A stretch of 64,000 nucleotides of DNA from Xenorhabdus vietnamensis (GCF_002127535.1 NZ_MUBJ01000007.1:1-64000), one strand, 5' to 3'; positions 42,405 through 52,659 are shown, counted from the stretch's first letter. Made by a program: numbers and translations. Notes: generated from the letters alone by a model not told the origin.

Positions 42405-44953
42405 GCCATTTCCTCCTCGGATTTTATCAACCTGATTGCAATTCTTTCCTGTGGATGTGCAGGCCGATGTTGCGCCCGTTCTGCGACCATCTGAATATTA
42501 GGATCTCGCTCAGTGCTATTAATAAAGTGGGAAAAACGGATCAGCGTATGAGGATCATTGACGGTTTGCTGCCATTCGCAGGAGAATTTGGCTCTCAGTT
42601 CAGTCATATCATGCTCTAGCTGGTTATTCAGACCGAGTTTGTCATCAATAATAACTGCGCGGAGATAATCTATTCCGCCTTCCATATTTTCCAGCCAAAC
42701 GGAAGTGCGCTGTAATTTATCGGCAGTTCTGATATAGAACATCATAAAACGGTCAATGTATTGCATGAGAATCTCTTTATCGAGATCAGCCGCTAATAGA
42801 TCTGCATGTCGGGGTTTCATTCCACCATTACCACAAACATACAGGTTCCAGCCCTTATTTGTCGCAATTATGCCGACATCTTTACCTTGAGCCTCTGAGC
42901 ATTCACGTGTACAGCCGGAGGCACCGAATTTCATCTTGTGGGGAGTACGGATGCCTTTGTAACGATTTTCCAGCTCAACGCCCAAACCGACACTATCGCC
43001 AACGCCAAACCGGCACCAAGTATTGCCGACACAGGTTTTCACCATTCTTAACGCCTTGGCATAGGCATGGCCCGTTTCGAAGCCGGCATCTATCAGACGT
43101 TGCCAGATGAGTGGCAGATCATTTTTCTGTGCACCGAACATCGCTATTCGCTGAGAGCCCGTGATTTTGGTATATAGATTAAATTCTTTGGCTATCGCTC
43201 CCACTGCTATCAGTCCATCCGGCGTGATCTCTCCACCAGGAGAGCGGGGGATGACAGAATAGGTGCCATCTTTTTGGATGTTAGCTAAGAAGTTATCATT
43301 TGTATCCTGCAACGGCACAAGATCATCACTCAAAATATAGTCATTCCAGCAAGAGGCCAGCAGAGAAGCAACCGTCGGTTTACAGATCTCACAACCGTAG
43401 CCCTTGCCGTATTTTTTCACCAGTTGTCGGAATGATGTGAGCCGATCCACTTTGATCAGATGATAAAGTTCTTGTCGTGAATAGGCAAAGTGCTCGCATA
43501 AATGATGATTGGCCTCAATTCCTTGACGACTCAACTCGGCATTGAGAATCTGATTGATTAACGGTACACATCCTCCACACCCGCTCCCTGCCTTGGTTTC
43601 TGTCTTGATGGCATCTGCTGTATGGCAGCCGTTTTGCACAGCCTGAATAATATTGCCTTTTGTTACATCAAAGCAGGAACATATCTGGGCAGTATCAGGT
43701 AATGCATTTACTCCCAATAAAGGCTTATCGCTGCCAGCATGTGCAGGTAATATTAATGAGTCTGGATTATCTGGAAGTTTGATGTTATTCAGCATTATTT
43801 GCAGGAGGTTGCCGTAATCAGCGGTATCTCCGACTAAAACTGCTCCCAGCAGAGATTTTTTATCCCCGCTGACTATCAGTCTTTTATAAATTTCTTTATT
43901 TTCATCTAAATAGATATAGCTGAGACAGTCAGGCTGGCGGCCACGGACATCTCCTATCCCTCCGACATCGACACCCAGCAACTTCAGTTTTGCACTCAGG
44001 TCGGCTCCAAGAAAAGTATTGTCCCTTGCCAATATATGATCGGCTGCCACCTGTGCCATCTTATAACCTGGAGCGACCAGGCCATAGACTTTGCCTTGCC
44101 ATGAAGCACATTCACCAATCGCATAGATATCTTCATCAGATGTCTGGCAATTATCATTAATGACAATACCACCCCGTTCAGCAATGGTAAGTCCACATTG
44201 GCGAGCCAGTGTATCCTGAGGGCGAATACCTGTGGAGAATACAATAAAGTCCACTTCTAGCGAATTGCCATCAGCAAACAGCATTGTTTTATTATAACTA
44301 TGGCCTGAATGAAGGATTTCTAATGTATTTTTATTGGTATGAACCTTGACCCCCATCCGCTCGATTTTCTTTCTGAGCTGTTCACCTCCCATCGGATCAA
44401 GCTGTTCGGCCATTAATACAGGTGCAAACTCTATGACATGGGTTTCTATTCCTAAATTTTTCAGTGCGCCGGCGGCTTCCAGCCCAAGCAGGCCACCACC
44501 GATAACGGCTCCTCGGCGACTGCGTTTAGCGCAGGCTTCTATCGTGTTCAAGTCCTCAATTGTGCGATAAACAAAGCAGTCAGCACCTTCATGGCCTTTT
44601 ATTGGAGGTATCCAAGGATAAGAGCCTGTGGCTATTATCAGTTTGTCATATTCCACTATCTTGCCGGTATCGGAATGGATGACTTTTGCATCCCGATTAA
44701 TCAGGACAGCCCGTTCACCTTGTAACATACGGATATTATGTTTTTCATAATAACCATCTCGGACAAGGGATAATTTTTCAGCGGTATGATGGGAGAAATA
44801 AGAGGAGAGATGGACGCGGTCATAAGCTAAGTGCAGCTCTGCACAGAATACTGTAATTTCAAACTGTTCATGTCCGGCTTTATCCATTAAGTCTTCAATG
44901 AGGCGGTGACCGACCATTCCATTACCGATAATACAAAGCCTTAATATGCTCAT
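42401..44953 (-). CDS. nirB: Nitrite reductase (NADH) large subunit
   Basis: NirB reduces nitrite to ammonium in the cytoplasm using NADH, FAD, Fe-S clusters and siroheme. The 850-residue product has an N-terminal FAD/NAD domain (GNGMVGHRLIEDL), a BFD-like [2Fe-2S] domain with CSCFDVTKG and CGGCVP, and a C-terminal sulfite/nitrite reductase part with siroheme/Fe-S cysteines (CTRECSEAQGKDVG...). It forms an operon with nirD. A perfect FNR site lies upstream at 45026-45039, so anaerobic induction is expected. nirC and cysG are not adjacent. Confidence 0.95.
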   Translation of the reverse strand: MSILRLCIIGNGMVGHRLIEDLMDKAGHEQFEITVFCAELHLAYDRVHLSSYFSHHTAEKLSLVRDGYYEKHNIRMLQGERAVLINRDAKVIHSDTGKIVEYDKLIIATGSYPWIPPIKGHEGADCFVYRTIEDLNTIEACAKRSRRGAVIGGGLLGLEAAGALKNLGIETHVIEFAPVLMAEQLDPMGGEQLRKKIERMGVKVHTNKNTLEILHSGHSYNKTMLFADGNSLEVDFIVFSTGIRPQDTLARQCGLTIAERGGIVINDNCQTSDEDIYAIGECASWQGKVYGLVAPGYKMAQVAADHILARDNTFLGADLSAKLKLLGVDVGGIGDVRGRQPDCLSYIYLDENKEIYKRLIVSGDKKSLLGAVLVGDTADYGNLLQIMLNNIKLPDNPDSLILPAHAGSDKPLLGVNALPDTAQICSCFDVTKGNIIQAVQNGCHTADAIKTETKAGSGCGGCVPLINQILNAELSRQGIEANHHLCEHFAYSRQELYHLIKVDRLTSFRQLVKKYGKGYGCEICKPTVASLLASCWNDYILSDDLVPLQDTNDNFLANIQKDGTYSVIPRSPGGEITPDGLIAVGAIAKEFNLYTKITGSQRIAMFGAQKNDLPLIWQRLIDAGFETGHAYAKALRMVKTCVGNTWCRFGVGDSVGLGVELENRYKGIRTPHKMKFGASGCTRECSEAQGKDVGIIATNKGWNLYVCGNGGMKPRHADLLAADLDKEILMQYIDRFMMFYIRTADKLQRTSVWLENMEGGIDYLRAVIIDDKLGLNNQLEHDMTELRAKFSCEWQQTVNDPHTLIRFSHFINSTERDPNIQMVAERAQHRPAHPQERIAIRLIKSEEEMA

Positions 44954-44958
44954 TTGAT

Positions 44959-44997
44959 ACCCCAGTAACAGTATGATGTTAACAAAAATACTGGGGT
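44959..44997 (-). promoter_or_regulatory. Inverted repeat over the nirB ribosome binding site
   Basis: ACCCCAGTA (44997-44989) and TACTGGGGT (44967-44959) form a perfect 9-bp stem on the nirB strand. The GGGG that serves as ribosome binding site, six bases before the ATG, lies inside the downstream arm. Whether the mRNA includes the upstream arm depends on the transcription start, which by the FNR box would fall near 44991. Confidence 0.5.
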
Positions 44998-45025
44998 TAG
45001 CTTAAGAAGAACAGCATGAAGCACT

Positions 45026-45039
45026 TTGATGCAAATCAA
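45026..45039 (-). promoter_or_regulatory. FNR box of nirBD
   Basis: TTGATGCAAATCAA is a perfect match to the FNR consensus TTGAT-N4-ATCAA. Its centre is about 80 bp upstream of the nirB start. A -10-like TAAGCT lies at the proper distance (45003-44998), predicting FNR-dependent expression under oxygen limitation. Confidence 0.88.
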
Positions 45040-45092
45040 GAATCACACTTAATATCAGAAAATTCTTTCTCAAAAAACTGATGTATATCATT

Positions 45093-46838
45093 TCACAAAA
45101 ATTCACCGAACTCTTCTGCGGTAGGCAGTTTTATAGATTGTTTGAATCCATTTAATCTCACTTCTTGTCGTGAAAGCCGGATATCTGATGGTTGCAGTAC
45201 CGCATTACCAAAGTTGTAAATAACAGTTTCTTCACCACTGCAGATTGCTCGATCTTGCTCTTCATTTTTGTTCTTGATAATTTCATTGCGTTGATAATAT
45301 ACGCTAATGGCAGAGTTACCGTGTTTTTTGCTCAGCATTTTCATCGTTTGCTGTGGAGATAAAACGACAGCACTTGCGTTATTACCGCCGAATCCTTTTG
45401 CATTAATGATGGTGGCTTTCATCTTTGCGCCATATTCGCCAACAAACTTATCTTGCATCAAGATATTCAAATTGGTTGCATGTACGTCTTCAGCTATGTG
45501 ATCAATCGTTGTAACTCCCGGAATCCAACCATATTGCCACACACCCAAAGCGCAGGTTAATTGATCCCCTGCTGCTGCAGCAATAGAGTGACCAACATGA
45601 GCTTTAATGGCGGTAATGTCCCAGTTATGGAGGCCAAACGTTTTAGCTACCTCATTAATAATATGGCTTTCGGTTACTCTGTTTTGTGGTGTTCCTGTCC
45701 CGTGTGCCTGAACGTAGGAATATTGCAACTTTCCATCCAGTAAGTGGTTAGCAAGAGAAGCCGCTTTCATCATAGTGATGTAATTGCCGATTCCCGGAGA
45801 AGAGATTGACTTTTTGTTTGCATCTGCATTAACAAAAACATCTGGCACAGAACCAAGGATATTTGCGCCGCATTGCAAGGCTAGGTCATCACTCATAAGC
45901 AATACAAATTGTGCTGATTCTGCAATAGTAAATCCGATATTGGTTGAAAATGGGCGACAAGCGCGGCGATGGTTAACAATATCAGTTCCATCAAGCTTGC
46001 AGAGCTGGTGGTCTTCCGCAAGAGCGCCCATTACTCTGAATCCTTCAATGATTTCTGGAACGATAGGCGCTTCGGCACATCCAACTAAACAGATTTTTGA
46101 CTTACCTTGCTTGATATCATTGATGCCTTGTTTGAGGTTATATAGAAAACTGGCACAGGCTCCAAGATTGGCCGAAGTTGTACCAAGGTTATTAATAACA
46201 TAGCTATTAATGAAATCAGCCGGCATATCGGCCATGGAAAGTGGAAGCATTTTGGAACTGGCACGTGAGCCATTCAATGGGTTGCCGATTAATCCAGCCA
46301 TTGAGAAACGGTCTACCTGACCCAGAGAGCTGCTGGCATAAACGGAAATCTGATCTGGCTCCACCAATGCTGTGATATCTGACCATGCAATTCCAATCGA
46401 ATTTAACAAATCCGAAGCACCATAGATAGTTAGGCGCAAACCACGTGGATGGTTGTTTGCATTATATAAATCACCAATTTCAAATCCCTCCGGCAATTGT
46501 CCTGCGCTGGTAACAGACAGTGATGTATACGTGCTTTTTAATAACCTGTCTGAATGGTTGTCAGTGCTGGTCAGTATTTTGTTTATTTGTACTTTTTGGG
46601 GATCGAACTGAGTGATTTTTCTTATCAGTGTACCGTTTTTAGCGTATTCAATGTTGGCGGTTGTAACAGATTCTGAATTTTTGATAATGCCCATCCGATG
46701 GCATAAATCAGCCCAGGTATTTTGCATTATTTCATTTTTCAGACTGCCGGACACAATGCGTTTATACCCGTGGAATCCAGAACTTCTTCCTGCGGCATTG
46801 ATGCCACCCAAACCAACAATTACAGGTAATTTACTCAT
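45093..46838 (-). CDS. fabY: FabY-type beta-ketoacyl-ACP synthase
   Basis: The 581-residue product resembles Pseudomonas aeruginosa FabY throughout: the N-terminus MSKLPVIVGLGGINAAGRSS, TSAGQLPEGFEIGDLYN, and the C-terminal KGFGGNNASAVVLSP and ETVIYNFGNA. The KAS I/II catalytic residues are present: Cys in LGACASFLYNL, His in VQAHGTGTP and His in IKAHVGHSIAAAAGD. FabY starts fatty acid synthesis from acetyl-CoA and malonyl-ACP in P. aeruginosa. In enteric bacteria FabH does this, so a specialised role is likely here. The start at 46838 is chosen by homology and a GGAG site. An AraC-type regulator is divergent from it. Confidence 0.85.
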   Translation of the reverse strand: MSKLPVIVGLGGINAAGRSSGFHGYKRIVSGSLKNEIMQNTWADLCHRMGIIKNSESVTTANIEYAKNGTLIRKITQFDPQKVQINKILTSTDNHSDRLLKSTYTSLSVTSAGQLPEGFEIGDLYNANNHPRGLRLTIYGASDLLNSIGIAWSDITALVEPDQISVYASSSLGQVDRFSMAGLIGNPLNGSRASSKMLPLSMADMPADFINSYVINNLGTTSANLGACASFLYNLKQGINDIKQGKSKICLVGCAEAPIVPEIIEGFRVMGALAEDHQLCKLDGTDIVNHRRACRPFSTNIGFTIAESAQFVLLMSDDLALQCGANILGSVPDVFVNADANKKSISSPGIGNYITMMKAASLANHLLDGKLQYSYVQAHGTGTPQNRVTESHIINEVAKTFGLHNWDITAIKAHVGHSIAAAAGDQLTCALGVWQYGWIPGVTTIDHIAEDVHATNLNILMQDKFVGEYGAKMKATIINAKGFGGNNASAVVLSPQQTMKMLSKKHGNSAISVYYQRNEIIKNKNEEQDRAICSGEETVIYNFGNAVLQPSDIRLSRQEVRLNGFKQSIKLPTAEEFGEFL

Positions 46839-46984
46839 AATTAACTCCAAAAAATTTTTCTTGAAGTCTATCAGTTAGAGTCAATAATTATCTCTGACAT
46901 TAATGTCACTAAAACAGAAAATATGGTCACTATATCTATTCTTTGAGCGTTAAATATAGGTATGCACAATATGCGGAGATAGGC

Positions 46985-47962
46985 ATGAAAATAGCTTTTG
47001 TTTTATATGATAGGGCACTACAAAGCGGGATAACTTTGGCGTCGGATATGTTAAATAGCGCGAGTAGCTTGCGGAGCCGAAAGCAGCAGAGAGAAGATCC
47101 TCTCCATATGTCTGTTGTTGGTGATTGGGAGAATAATCATGAAAAAATACCGCAAATTACGCTAAATACACATCACCAGTTTTCAGATCAGGTTGATTTT
47201 GATTTAGTGTTTTTACCTCCCATGTGGGGGAATCCACTTTCCTCTATGGCTGGCAGAGACGATATTCTTGAATGGTTGAATCGGCAAAAAGAAAAGCAAG
47301 CTCTTATCGTTGCAACAGGAACAGGAGTATGTTGGTTGGCGAAAGCGGGGTTGCTTGAAGAACAAACAGTGACAACTCATTGGTATTTTTATGACAAATT
47401 TGAGCACCATTTTCCAACGCTTGATGTGAATCGTAAAGCAAGCATTACATATTGTGACAATATTTATTGTGTAAGAAGTATTAATTCCCAGACAGAACTA
47501 CTTGTTTATCTTATCGCTCAGTTTTTCAGTATTCCGATTGCTGAAATTATTGAAAAACACTTTCTGCATGAGGTTTCAAATTTTCAATCAGAACCATTTT
47601 TTCAAATTGGGGGCAATACACAATTTGATGAGATGGTTTCGATAGCACAAGACTATATTAAGCAGCATATTGATTCACAAATCACGATTAAGGATATTGC
47701 CGCTTATGCTGGGGTATCGGAAAGTACTTTGCTTCGCCGGTTTAAAGGGCAGGTTGGGATCTCACCTCATAAATACATTTTGAATCACCGCTTATTAACT
47801 GCCAAAAAGTTGCTGACGGATAATGGTTTAACCTTATTGCACGTTGCTCAATTAGTGGGGTTTAGGGATGCTTATTACTTCAGTCAAGTGTTTGAACAAC
47901 ATTTCAAATTGACTCCAACCGCTTATCGTAAGTTGGTAAGAGCTAAAGTCTTCCAAGCTTAA
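46985..47962 (+). CDS. GlxA-like AraC family regulator (DJ-1/PfpI + HTH)
   Basis: The 325-residue product has an N-terminal DJ-1/PfpI-like domain (about residues 1-190; IAFVLYDRALQSGITLASDML, VATGTGVCWLAKAGLL) and a C-terminal AraC double helix-turn-helix (from about 225; ITIKDIAAYAGVSESTLLRRFKG and VAQLVGFRDAYYFSQVF). The start at 46985 has GGAG six bases upstream; an earlier in-frame start at 46943 is less likely. It is divergent from fabY and is its probable regulator. The ligand is unknown. Confidence 0.85.
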   Translation: MKIAFVLYDRALQSGITLASDMLNSASSLRSRKQQREDPLHMSVVGDWENNHEKIPQITLNTHHQFSDQVDFDLVFLPPMWGNPLSSMAGRDDILEWLNRQKEKQALIVATGTGVCWLAKAGLLEEQTVTTHWYFYDKFEHHFPTLDVNRKASITYCDNIYCVRSINSQTELLVYLIAQFFSIPIAEIIEKHFLHEVSNFQSEPFFQIGGNTQFDEMVSIAQDYIKQHIDSQITIKDIAAYAGVSESTLLRRFKGQVGISPHKYILNHRLLTAKKLLTDNGLTLLHVAQLVGFRDAYYFSQVFEQHFKLTPTAYRKLVRAKVFQA

Positions 47963-48068
47963 TGTATGGATAATATGCATAATACACTCATGCTAAATAT
48001 CGCTTATATTTTTCAGCAGAAAATCAAACAAATAAATAGCATGAGTAGATATAAATATATTGAGGTTA

Positions 48069-48104
48069 TTTACCCAATATATTTACCCAATTTCTTTACC
48101 CAAT
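48069..48104. repeat. Three 13-bp tandem repeats at the glk 3' end
   Basis: TTTACCCAAT occurs at 48069, 48082 and 48095, a period of 13. The units cover the last codons and stop of glk and the bases after it, so the repeat sets the exact C-terminus of the protein. Confidence 0.75.
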
Positions 48105-49051
48105 GATTGTCGGATATAAGATCCTGCTCCCAATAATCCTGGTTTATCATGGGTAATCAGATACACGGGAATATCCTGCAAATAGTTTGTAAAGCGGCCT
48201 TTGCTTTCAAATCCCTGCCTGAATCCTGATTTTTGGAAGAAATCAAGGAAACGAGGGACTATCCCACCCGCAATATACACGCCACCAAATGCACCAATAT
48301 TCAGTGCTAAGTTTCCGCCAAAGCGCCCTAACGCTGAACAAAAGAGTTCCAACGCTTGTTTGCAGATAGGGCAATTTCCGCTCAGTGCACGGTCGGAAAT
48401 ATCGCGTGGGGTAAGCTCTTCTGCGGGTTGACCGTTCAATTTCATCAAAGCACGATAAATATTCACCAAGCCAGGCCCGGAAAGGACACGTTCGGCAGAG
48501 ACATGGCCATATTCTTCCCGCAGTACACTCAACATATGATCTTCTTCTACGCTGTCCGGTGCAAAATCAACATGACCACCTTCACCGGGCAGGCTCATCC
48601 ATTGGTTTCCTGTGTGAATGAGATGGGCAACACCTAACCCAGTACCTGCCCCATAAACCGCGATGGGACGCTTGGCTTGAGGTTGCTTTCCGCCAATCTG
48701 AATCACATCATTTGCCCCAAGAACCGGAATGGCGAGGGAAACGGCAGTAAAATCGTTAATTACCTCAAAACGTTCCCATCCCAGAGACGCTTTCATTTGG
48801 CTAACGGAAAAACGCCAACTGTGGTTGGTCATGCTGATCACATCATCCGTTACCGGACAGGCAATGGCGATGCAACCATAATTGACTTCACAGTTTTGCT
48901 GTTTCAGGTATTGGCGGATAACAATTTCAAGTGAAGCATAATGCGCACAGGGATAGAGTTCGACTGCGCTCAGTTGTCCAGTATCCACATCACATAATGC
49001 CAGTCGTGCATTTGTACCGCCGATATCGCCTACCAGGGCATAAGTTGTCAT
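48083..49051 (-). CDS. glk: Glucokinase
   Basis: It phosphorylates free glucose with ATP in the cytoplasm. The 322-residue product (E. coli 321) has the ATP site [16 protein letters not shown], the sugar-binding [12 protein letters not shown] and the [13 protein letters not shown] and [10 protein letters not shown] blocks. Its extreme C-terminus lies in a short tandem repeat. It is not linked to other sugar genes here. Confidence 0.95.
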   Translation of the reverse strand: MTTYALVGDIGGTNARLALCDVDTGQLSAVELYPCAHYASLEIVIRQYLKQQNCEVNYGCIAIACPVTDDVISMTNHSWRFSVSQMKASLGWERFEVINDFTAVSLAIPVLGANDVIQIGGKQPQAKRPIAVYGAGTGLGVAHLIHTGNQWMSLPGEGGHVDFAPDSVEEDHMLSVLREEYGHVSAERVLSGPGLVNIYRALMKLNGQPAEELTPRDISDRALSGNCPICKQALELFCSALGRFGGNLALNIGAFGGVYIAGGIVPRFLDFFQKSGFRQGFESKGRFTNYLQDIPVYLITHDKPGLLGAGSYIRQSLGKEIG

Positions 49052-49084
49052 AGTTTATCTCTCCTTAAGTCTTACAAAATGCGC

Positions 49085-49227
49085 TATACCCTTCGTATTT
49101 CAAGTTGCTTCTTTGTTGGCCGCCGCTTACTCACCCCGGTCACTGTTGTTATGAACATAGAGTTATCTATGCTCCCGGGGATTCGCTCCCTTGCCGTCGC
49201 GACGCATCTTGAAATTCATTGGGTATA
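49085..49227. repeat. Palindromic MITE-like dispersed repeat
   Basis: A 143-bp element begins TATACCCTTCGTATTTCAAG and ends CATCTTGAAATTCATTGGGTATA, so its ends are imperfect inverted repeats. The middle is GC-rich, with the GCTTACTCACCCCGGTCAC and GATTCGCTCCCTTGCCGTCG blocks. Elements with TATACCC...TTTCAAGTTGC ends are dispersed in Yersinia, Photorhabdus and Xenorhabdus genomes, as I recall. It encodes nothing and lies upstream of glk in a 307-bp gap that otherwise holds no gene. Confidence 0.75.
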
Positions 49228-49358
49228 TATCCTAATGAACCAGTCAAAAGCCGAATTGAGGGGATTTTACACAAGGTCAGGCGCGAAGGCCGCATAAAAA
49301 TGTATCGATATTTCAGGGAACCTAACACCGAAAGAGCCATCGGTGCTAGGTTAGCGGC

Positions 49359-50633
49359 TTAATTCAAGCCAAGACCATGTCGGCCGATAGACGTTAAGTC
49401 GGTAGCAGTAAAACGATTTTTCCAGTTTTTTTCATAGTCTTCACGGGGAAAATCAGCCGGAGATGTGCCATCTTCAAGCGATTTTGCCACCTTATGCGCA
49501 TAAGCAAGATTTCTGTCACACAGAGGTGCAGCAGGGATATACATCACATTTCCCCAGCCTTGCTGATTTTTCACAGGAGCAACAGAATGGATAAGATCAC
49601 AGTGCCACCAGACAGAATCCCCCGCTTGTAAAGAAGGAATACTGCATAGCCCATTAATGAGGTGAGGGTGCCATTTTTCCAAAGTTGGCAGCGCCTTACC
49701 GGGAGCTACACCACACAGTTCATCTTCTGGTACATCATGTAGTAAAGGCCGTAACAATAGATAGGCTATTGCTTCTGGTACGGGAACGACATGTAACAAT
49801 CCCTGATTGAACGCCATATCTGATAGCGCCGTCCAGCCCTGAAAAGTGCGAAAAACGGAACATCGGGTTACGTTATCCAGCTCGTATTCATTTATCTCTG
49901 GACGATATGCGGCATCCCAAGGATCGTATTCTGCAAATTGACTATTGAAAATATGTCTGAACACTTTTTGGTAAGCTGGATGTAACCAACGTTCCAACGC
50001 GCCGGAATCAGTATGGGCACCAAGCCCTTTGGATGTCGTACCCGGCGGCCTGCGGCGAATGCGGTCAGGATAAATAATGCTGGTATCAGGATCAAACCAA
50101 CATTTGTTATCTGATTCGAATTTCCATAGACGATTGAGAAAAGATTGTACCTGCGCAATTTCTTTACTTTGTCGGGCCTGCATCTGTGCATGAGACCAGT
50201 AAATGGGATAAATTTCCGGACGAGATGCTTCAAGGCTGCCAAAATAGTTATCGCCAGAGTCTTGATAAATGCTATCAAAGTGGTTTATTTCAAGGTAATC
50301 AAGCATGGATCTATCCCACGCAAGTGCAGTATCACGGGGAAAATTTCCTCTGACAACTAAACATCCCCGGCGTTTAATCTTTTGTATCGTGGCTGCTGTG
50401 ACTCGATTTTTTGCTAAATCATATAAGTGAATTTCAGGCCAAGCGCTGCCTGTATTCTTTTCATCTTCCTGAGCCGCTGCGAGTTCTTGTTCTACTTTGT
50501 TGCAAACTTGTTTGAACAAATCTTCAACATCGCCAATTTGTTTACGCATGGATTGTTTCATTTGCCGGATATTCTGGCGGTAATTATCAGGAAAGAGGGT
50601 AGAGGTGAAAGATGTATCCATAGCCGACCCCAT
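49359..50633 (-). CDS. ybiU: YbiU family (DUF1479) oxygenase-like protein
   Basis: The 424-residue product is collinear with E. coli YbiU (421). It has a cupin/Fe(II)-2-oxoglutarate oxygenase-like core with a candidate metal site in AHTDSGALERW (HxD) and WWHCDLIHSVAPV (distal His). No substrate is established for the family. The first residues (MGSAMDTSF) are variable, and a start a few codons later is possible. It stands alone between glk and ghxP. Confidence 0.85.
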   Translation of the reverse strand: MGSAMDTSFTSTLFPDNYRQNIRQMKQSMRKQIGDVEDLFKQVCNKVEQELAAAQEDEKNTGSAWPEIHLYDLAKNRVTAATIQKIKRRGCLVVRGNFPRDTALAWDRSMLDYLEINHFDSIYQDSGDNYFGSLEASRPEIYPIYWSHAQMQARQSKEIAQVQSFLNRLWKFESDNKCWFDPDTSIIYPDRIRRRPPGTTSKGLGAHTDSGALERWLHPAYQKVFRHIFNSQFAEYDPWDAAYRPEINEYELDNVTRCSVFRTFQGWTALSDMAFNQGLLHVVPVPEAIAYLLLRPLLHDVPEDELCGVAPGKALPTLEKWHPHLINGLCSIPSLQAGDSVWWHCDLIHSVAPVKNQQGWGNVMYIPAAPLCDRNLAYAHKVAKSLEDGTSPADFPREDYEKNWKNRFTATDLTSIGRHGLGLN

Positions 50634-51302
50634 GTGTTCATTATGTTTGATTTATCATACCTATGATTTTTTCTTTGTCAGAGTACAGGAATTAAACAAT
50701 TTCTTGATTATTATAGGTCATAAGACTCATTTCATCTGCTGACAAATTCACAGCTTTTCATTTTTGCTGATAACAATCAGGTGATGGCTGTGTACGTCCA
50801 TATAGAACGCTCTTCAGCCTTTATTATTAAGTATTCTAAAAGAGTAATATAATTTATTTAACAATTCGGTTATAAACACTAAAAATATTAATCTATCGGA
50901 TGTATCAAAATATGTCAGATATGATTTATTTTAAAAATTTATTACAAATAAAAAATATTTTTTTGATAAATTAGATAGTGTGTTTGTTATTTATTTTCAT
51001 TAGAAATGAAAATATCTAATTTACATTAGGCGAACAAAATTCCGCATGAATACTCCAGAATCTCCCTGCAAAATTTGTGATTATCGCTTGATTCTTATCC
51101 CTGATTCACTGGATAATCGTCCGCCTCAAATTTTTTCACCATTTTTTTGTTTTGAAAGCCAAACGATTGCGCAAACGAGTGGCTTGGCCAACAAGTGCCG
51201 TACTGATTTTTGTCATTTTATGACGTAATCGTTTTCGTTGGATGGGAAAAGATGGGCGAGAGATTTCTAATGCGACATATTCAACAGAAGCAGGGGAACA
51301 AC
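50634..51302. other. AT-rich intergenic region before ghxP
   Basis: No convincing gene is seen. A 60-codon frame at 51046-51228 has no recognisable features. A PurR-like operator lies at 51223-51238. The junction near here returns to the conserved ghxP-yjcE gene order after the accessory block. Confidence 0.5.
51223..51238 (+). promoter_or_regulatory. PurR operator upstream of ghxP
   Basis: ACGTAATCGTTTTCGT matches the PurR consensus ACGCAAACGTTTTCGT at 14 of 16 positions, 65 bp before the ghxP start. Repression of purine uptake by PurR with hypoxanthine or guanine fits the gene's role. Confidence 0.65.
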
Positions 51303-52649
51303 ATGTCTGGTATGCAGGCACTAACTCAATGCAAACTCGATAGGTATTTTAAGATTACTGCACGCGGGTCGACAGTACGTAAGGAAGTTCTCGCTGGATT
51401 AACGACATTTTTAGCGATGGTCTATTCCGTTATTGTGGTTCCGGGAATGCTTGGACAAGCCGGATTTCCCCATATTGCTGTGTTTATTTCTGTCTGTTTG
51501 GTGACCGGTATTGGTTCGTTATTAATGGGATTGTGGGTGAATTTGCCAATGGCGATTGGCTGTGCGATCTCGTTGACGGCTTTTACCTCTTTCAGCTTGG
51601 TATTGGGACAGCAGGTAAGTATTCCTGTAGCACTCGGTGCAGTTTTCCTGATGGGGTGCTTGTTTACAATAATTTCAGTGACGGGTGTGCGGGCGTGGAT
51701 TTTGCGCAATATGCCAATGGGCATTGCACATGGAACAGGTATTGGTATCGGGTTATTTCTATTGTTGATTGCAGCCAACGGCGTTGGTTTGGTAATTAAA
51801 AACCCACACGCAGGCTTACCTGTTTCCTTTGGTTCATTGACAGCATTCCCCGTGGTGATGACTCTATTGGGGCTGGCGGGAATTATCGGGTTGGAACGGA
51901 AGAAAGTACCGGGCGGTATTTTGCTGGTGATTATTGCGATTTCTATTATCGGATTGATTTTCGATCCAGCTGTTAAATACCAAGGATTTTTCAAATTCCC
52001 TACGTTAGGAAAAGATGGTCTGTCCCTGATGTTCAGCATGGATATTATGGGTGCTTTGCAGCCAATGGTATTACCCAGTGTTCTGGCATTGGTAATGACG
52101 GCAGTATTTGACGCGACGGGAACAATTCGGGCTGTAGCTGGGCAGGCGAATTTATTGGATAAGAGAGGCCAAATTATTAATGGTGGCAAGGCACTGACAG
52201 CAGATTCTGTCAGCAGTATTTTTGCGGGAGCCATCGGCTCTTCCCCTGCTGCGGTTTATATTGAGTCTGCCGCCGGAACCGCAGCTGGTGGTAAGACGGG
52301 ATTAACTGCTTCCGTTGTTGGTATTTTGTTCCTGTTGATTTTATTCTTGTCTCCGCTGTCGTATTTAGTTCCTGCCTATGCTACGGCTCCTGCTTTGATG
52401 TACGTTGGTTTATTGATGCTGAGTAATGTGCGGAAGCTGAATTTTGATGATTTTGTTGATGCAATGTCAGGTTTGCTGTGTGCGGTATTTATCGTACTGA
52501 CTTGTAACATTGTGACAGGTATTATGCTGGGATTCAGTACACTGGTTGTTGGACGTGTTTTTTCTGGTGAATGGCGTAAGCTGAATATTGGTACGGTTAT
52601 TCTTGCCATTGTATTAATTGTATTTTATGCCGGAAATTGGGCCATTTAA
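51303..52649 (+). CDS. ghxP: Guanine/hypoxanthine permease
   Basis: This inner-membrane symporter of the NCS2/AzgA type imports guanine and hypoxanthine. The 448-residue product matches E. coli GhxP (YjcD, 449), with 12-14 hydrophobic segments and the blocks [36 protein letters not shown] and [19 protein letters not shown] 51303, after CAGGGGA, fits the family N-terminus; an in-frame start at 51210 would add 31 unrelated residues. A PurR site lies upstream and a terminator downstream. Confidence 0.92.
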   Translation: MSGMQALTQCKLDRYFKITARGSTVRKEVLAGLTTFLAMVYSVIVVPGMLGQAGFPHIAVFISVCLVTGIGSLLMGLWVNLPMAIGCAISLTAFTSFSLVLGQQVSIPVALGAVFLMGCLFTIISVTGVRAWILRNMPMGIAHGTGIGIGLFLLLIAANGVGLVIKNPHAGLPVSFGSLTAFPVVMTLLGLAGIIGLERKKVPGGILLVIIAISIIGLIFDPAVKYQGFFKFPTLGKDGLSLMFSMDIMGALQPMVLPSVLALVMTAVFDATGTIRAVAGQANLLDKRGQIINGGKALTADSVSSIFAGAIGSSPAAVYIESAAGTAAGGKTGLTASVVGILFLLILFLSPLSYLVPAYATAPALMYVGLLMLSNVRKLNFDDFVDAMSGLLCAVFIVLTCNIVTGIMLGFSTLVVGRVFSGEWRKLNIGTVILAIVLIVFYAGNWAI

Positions 52650-52659
52650 TTAAAACAGT

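Noticed and set aside
51046-51228. A 60-codon frame upstream of ghxP
   Set aside because: It overlaps the PurR-like operator, has no recognisable motif and no clear ribosome binding site.
51422-52234. A 270-codon minus-strand frame within ghxP
   Set aside because: It is the mirror frame of a hydrophobic membrane protein gene, rich in Ile/Pro/Asn and without homology; a shadow.
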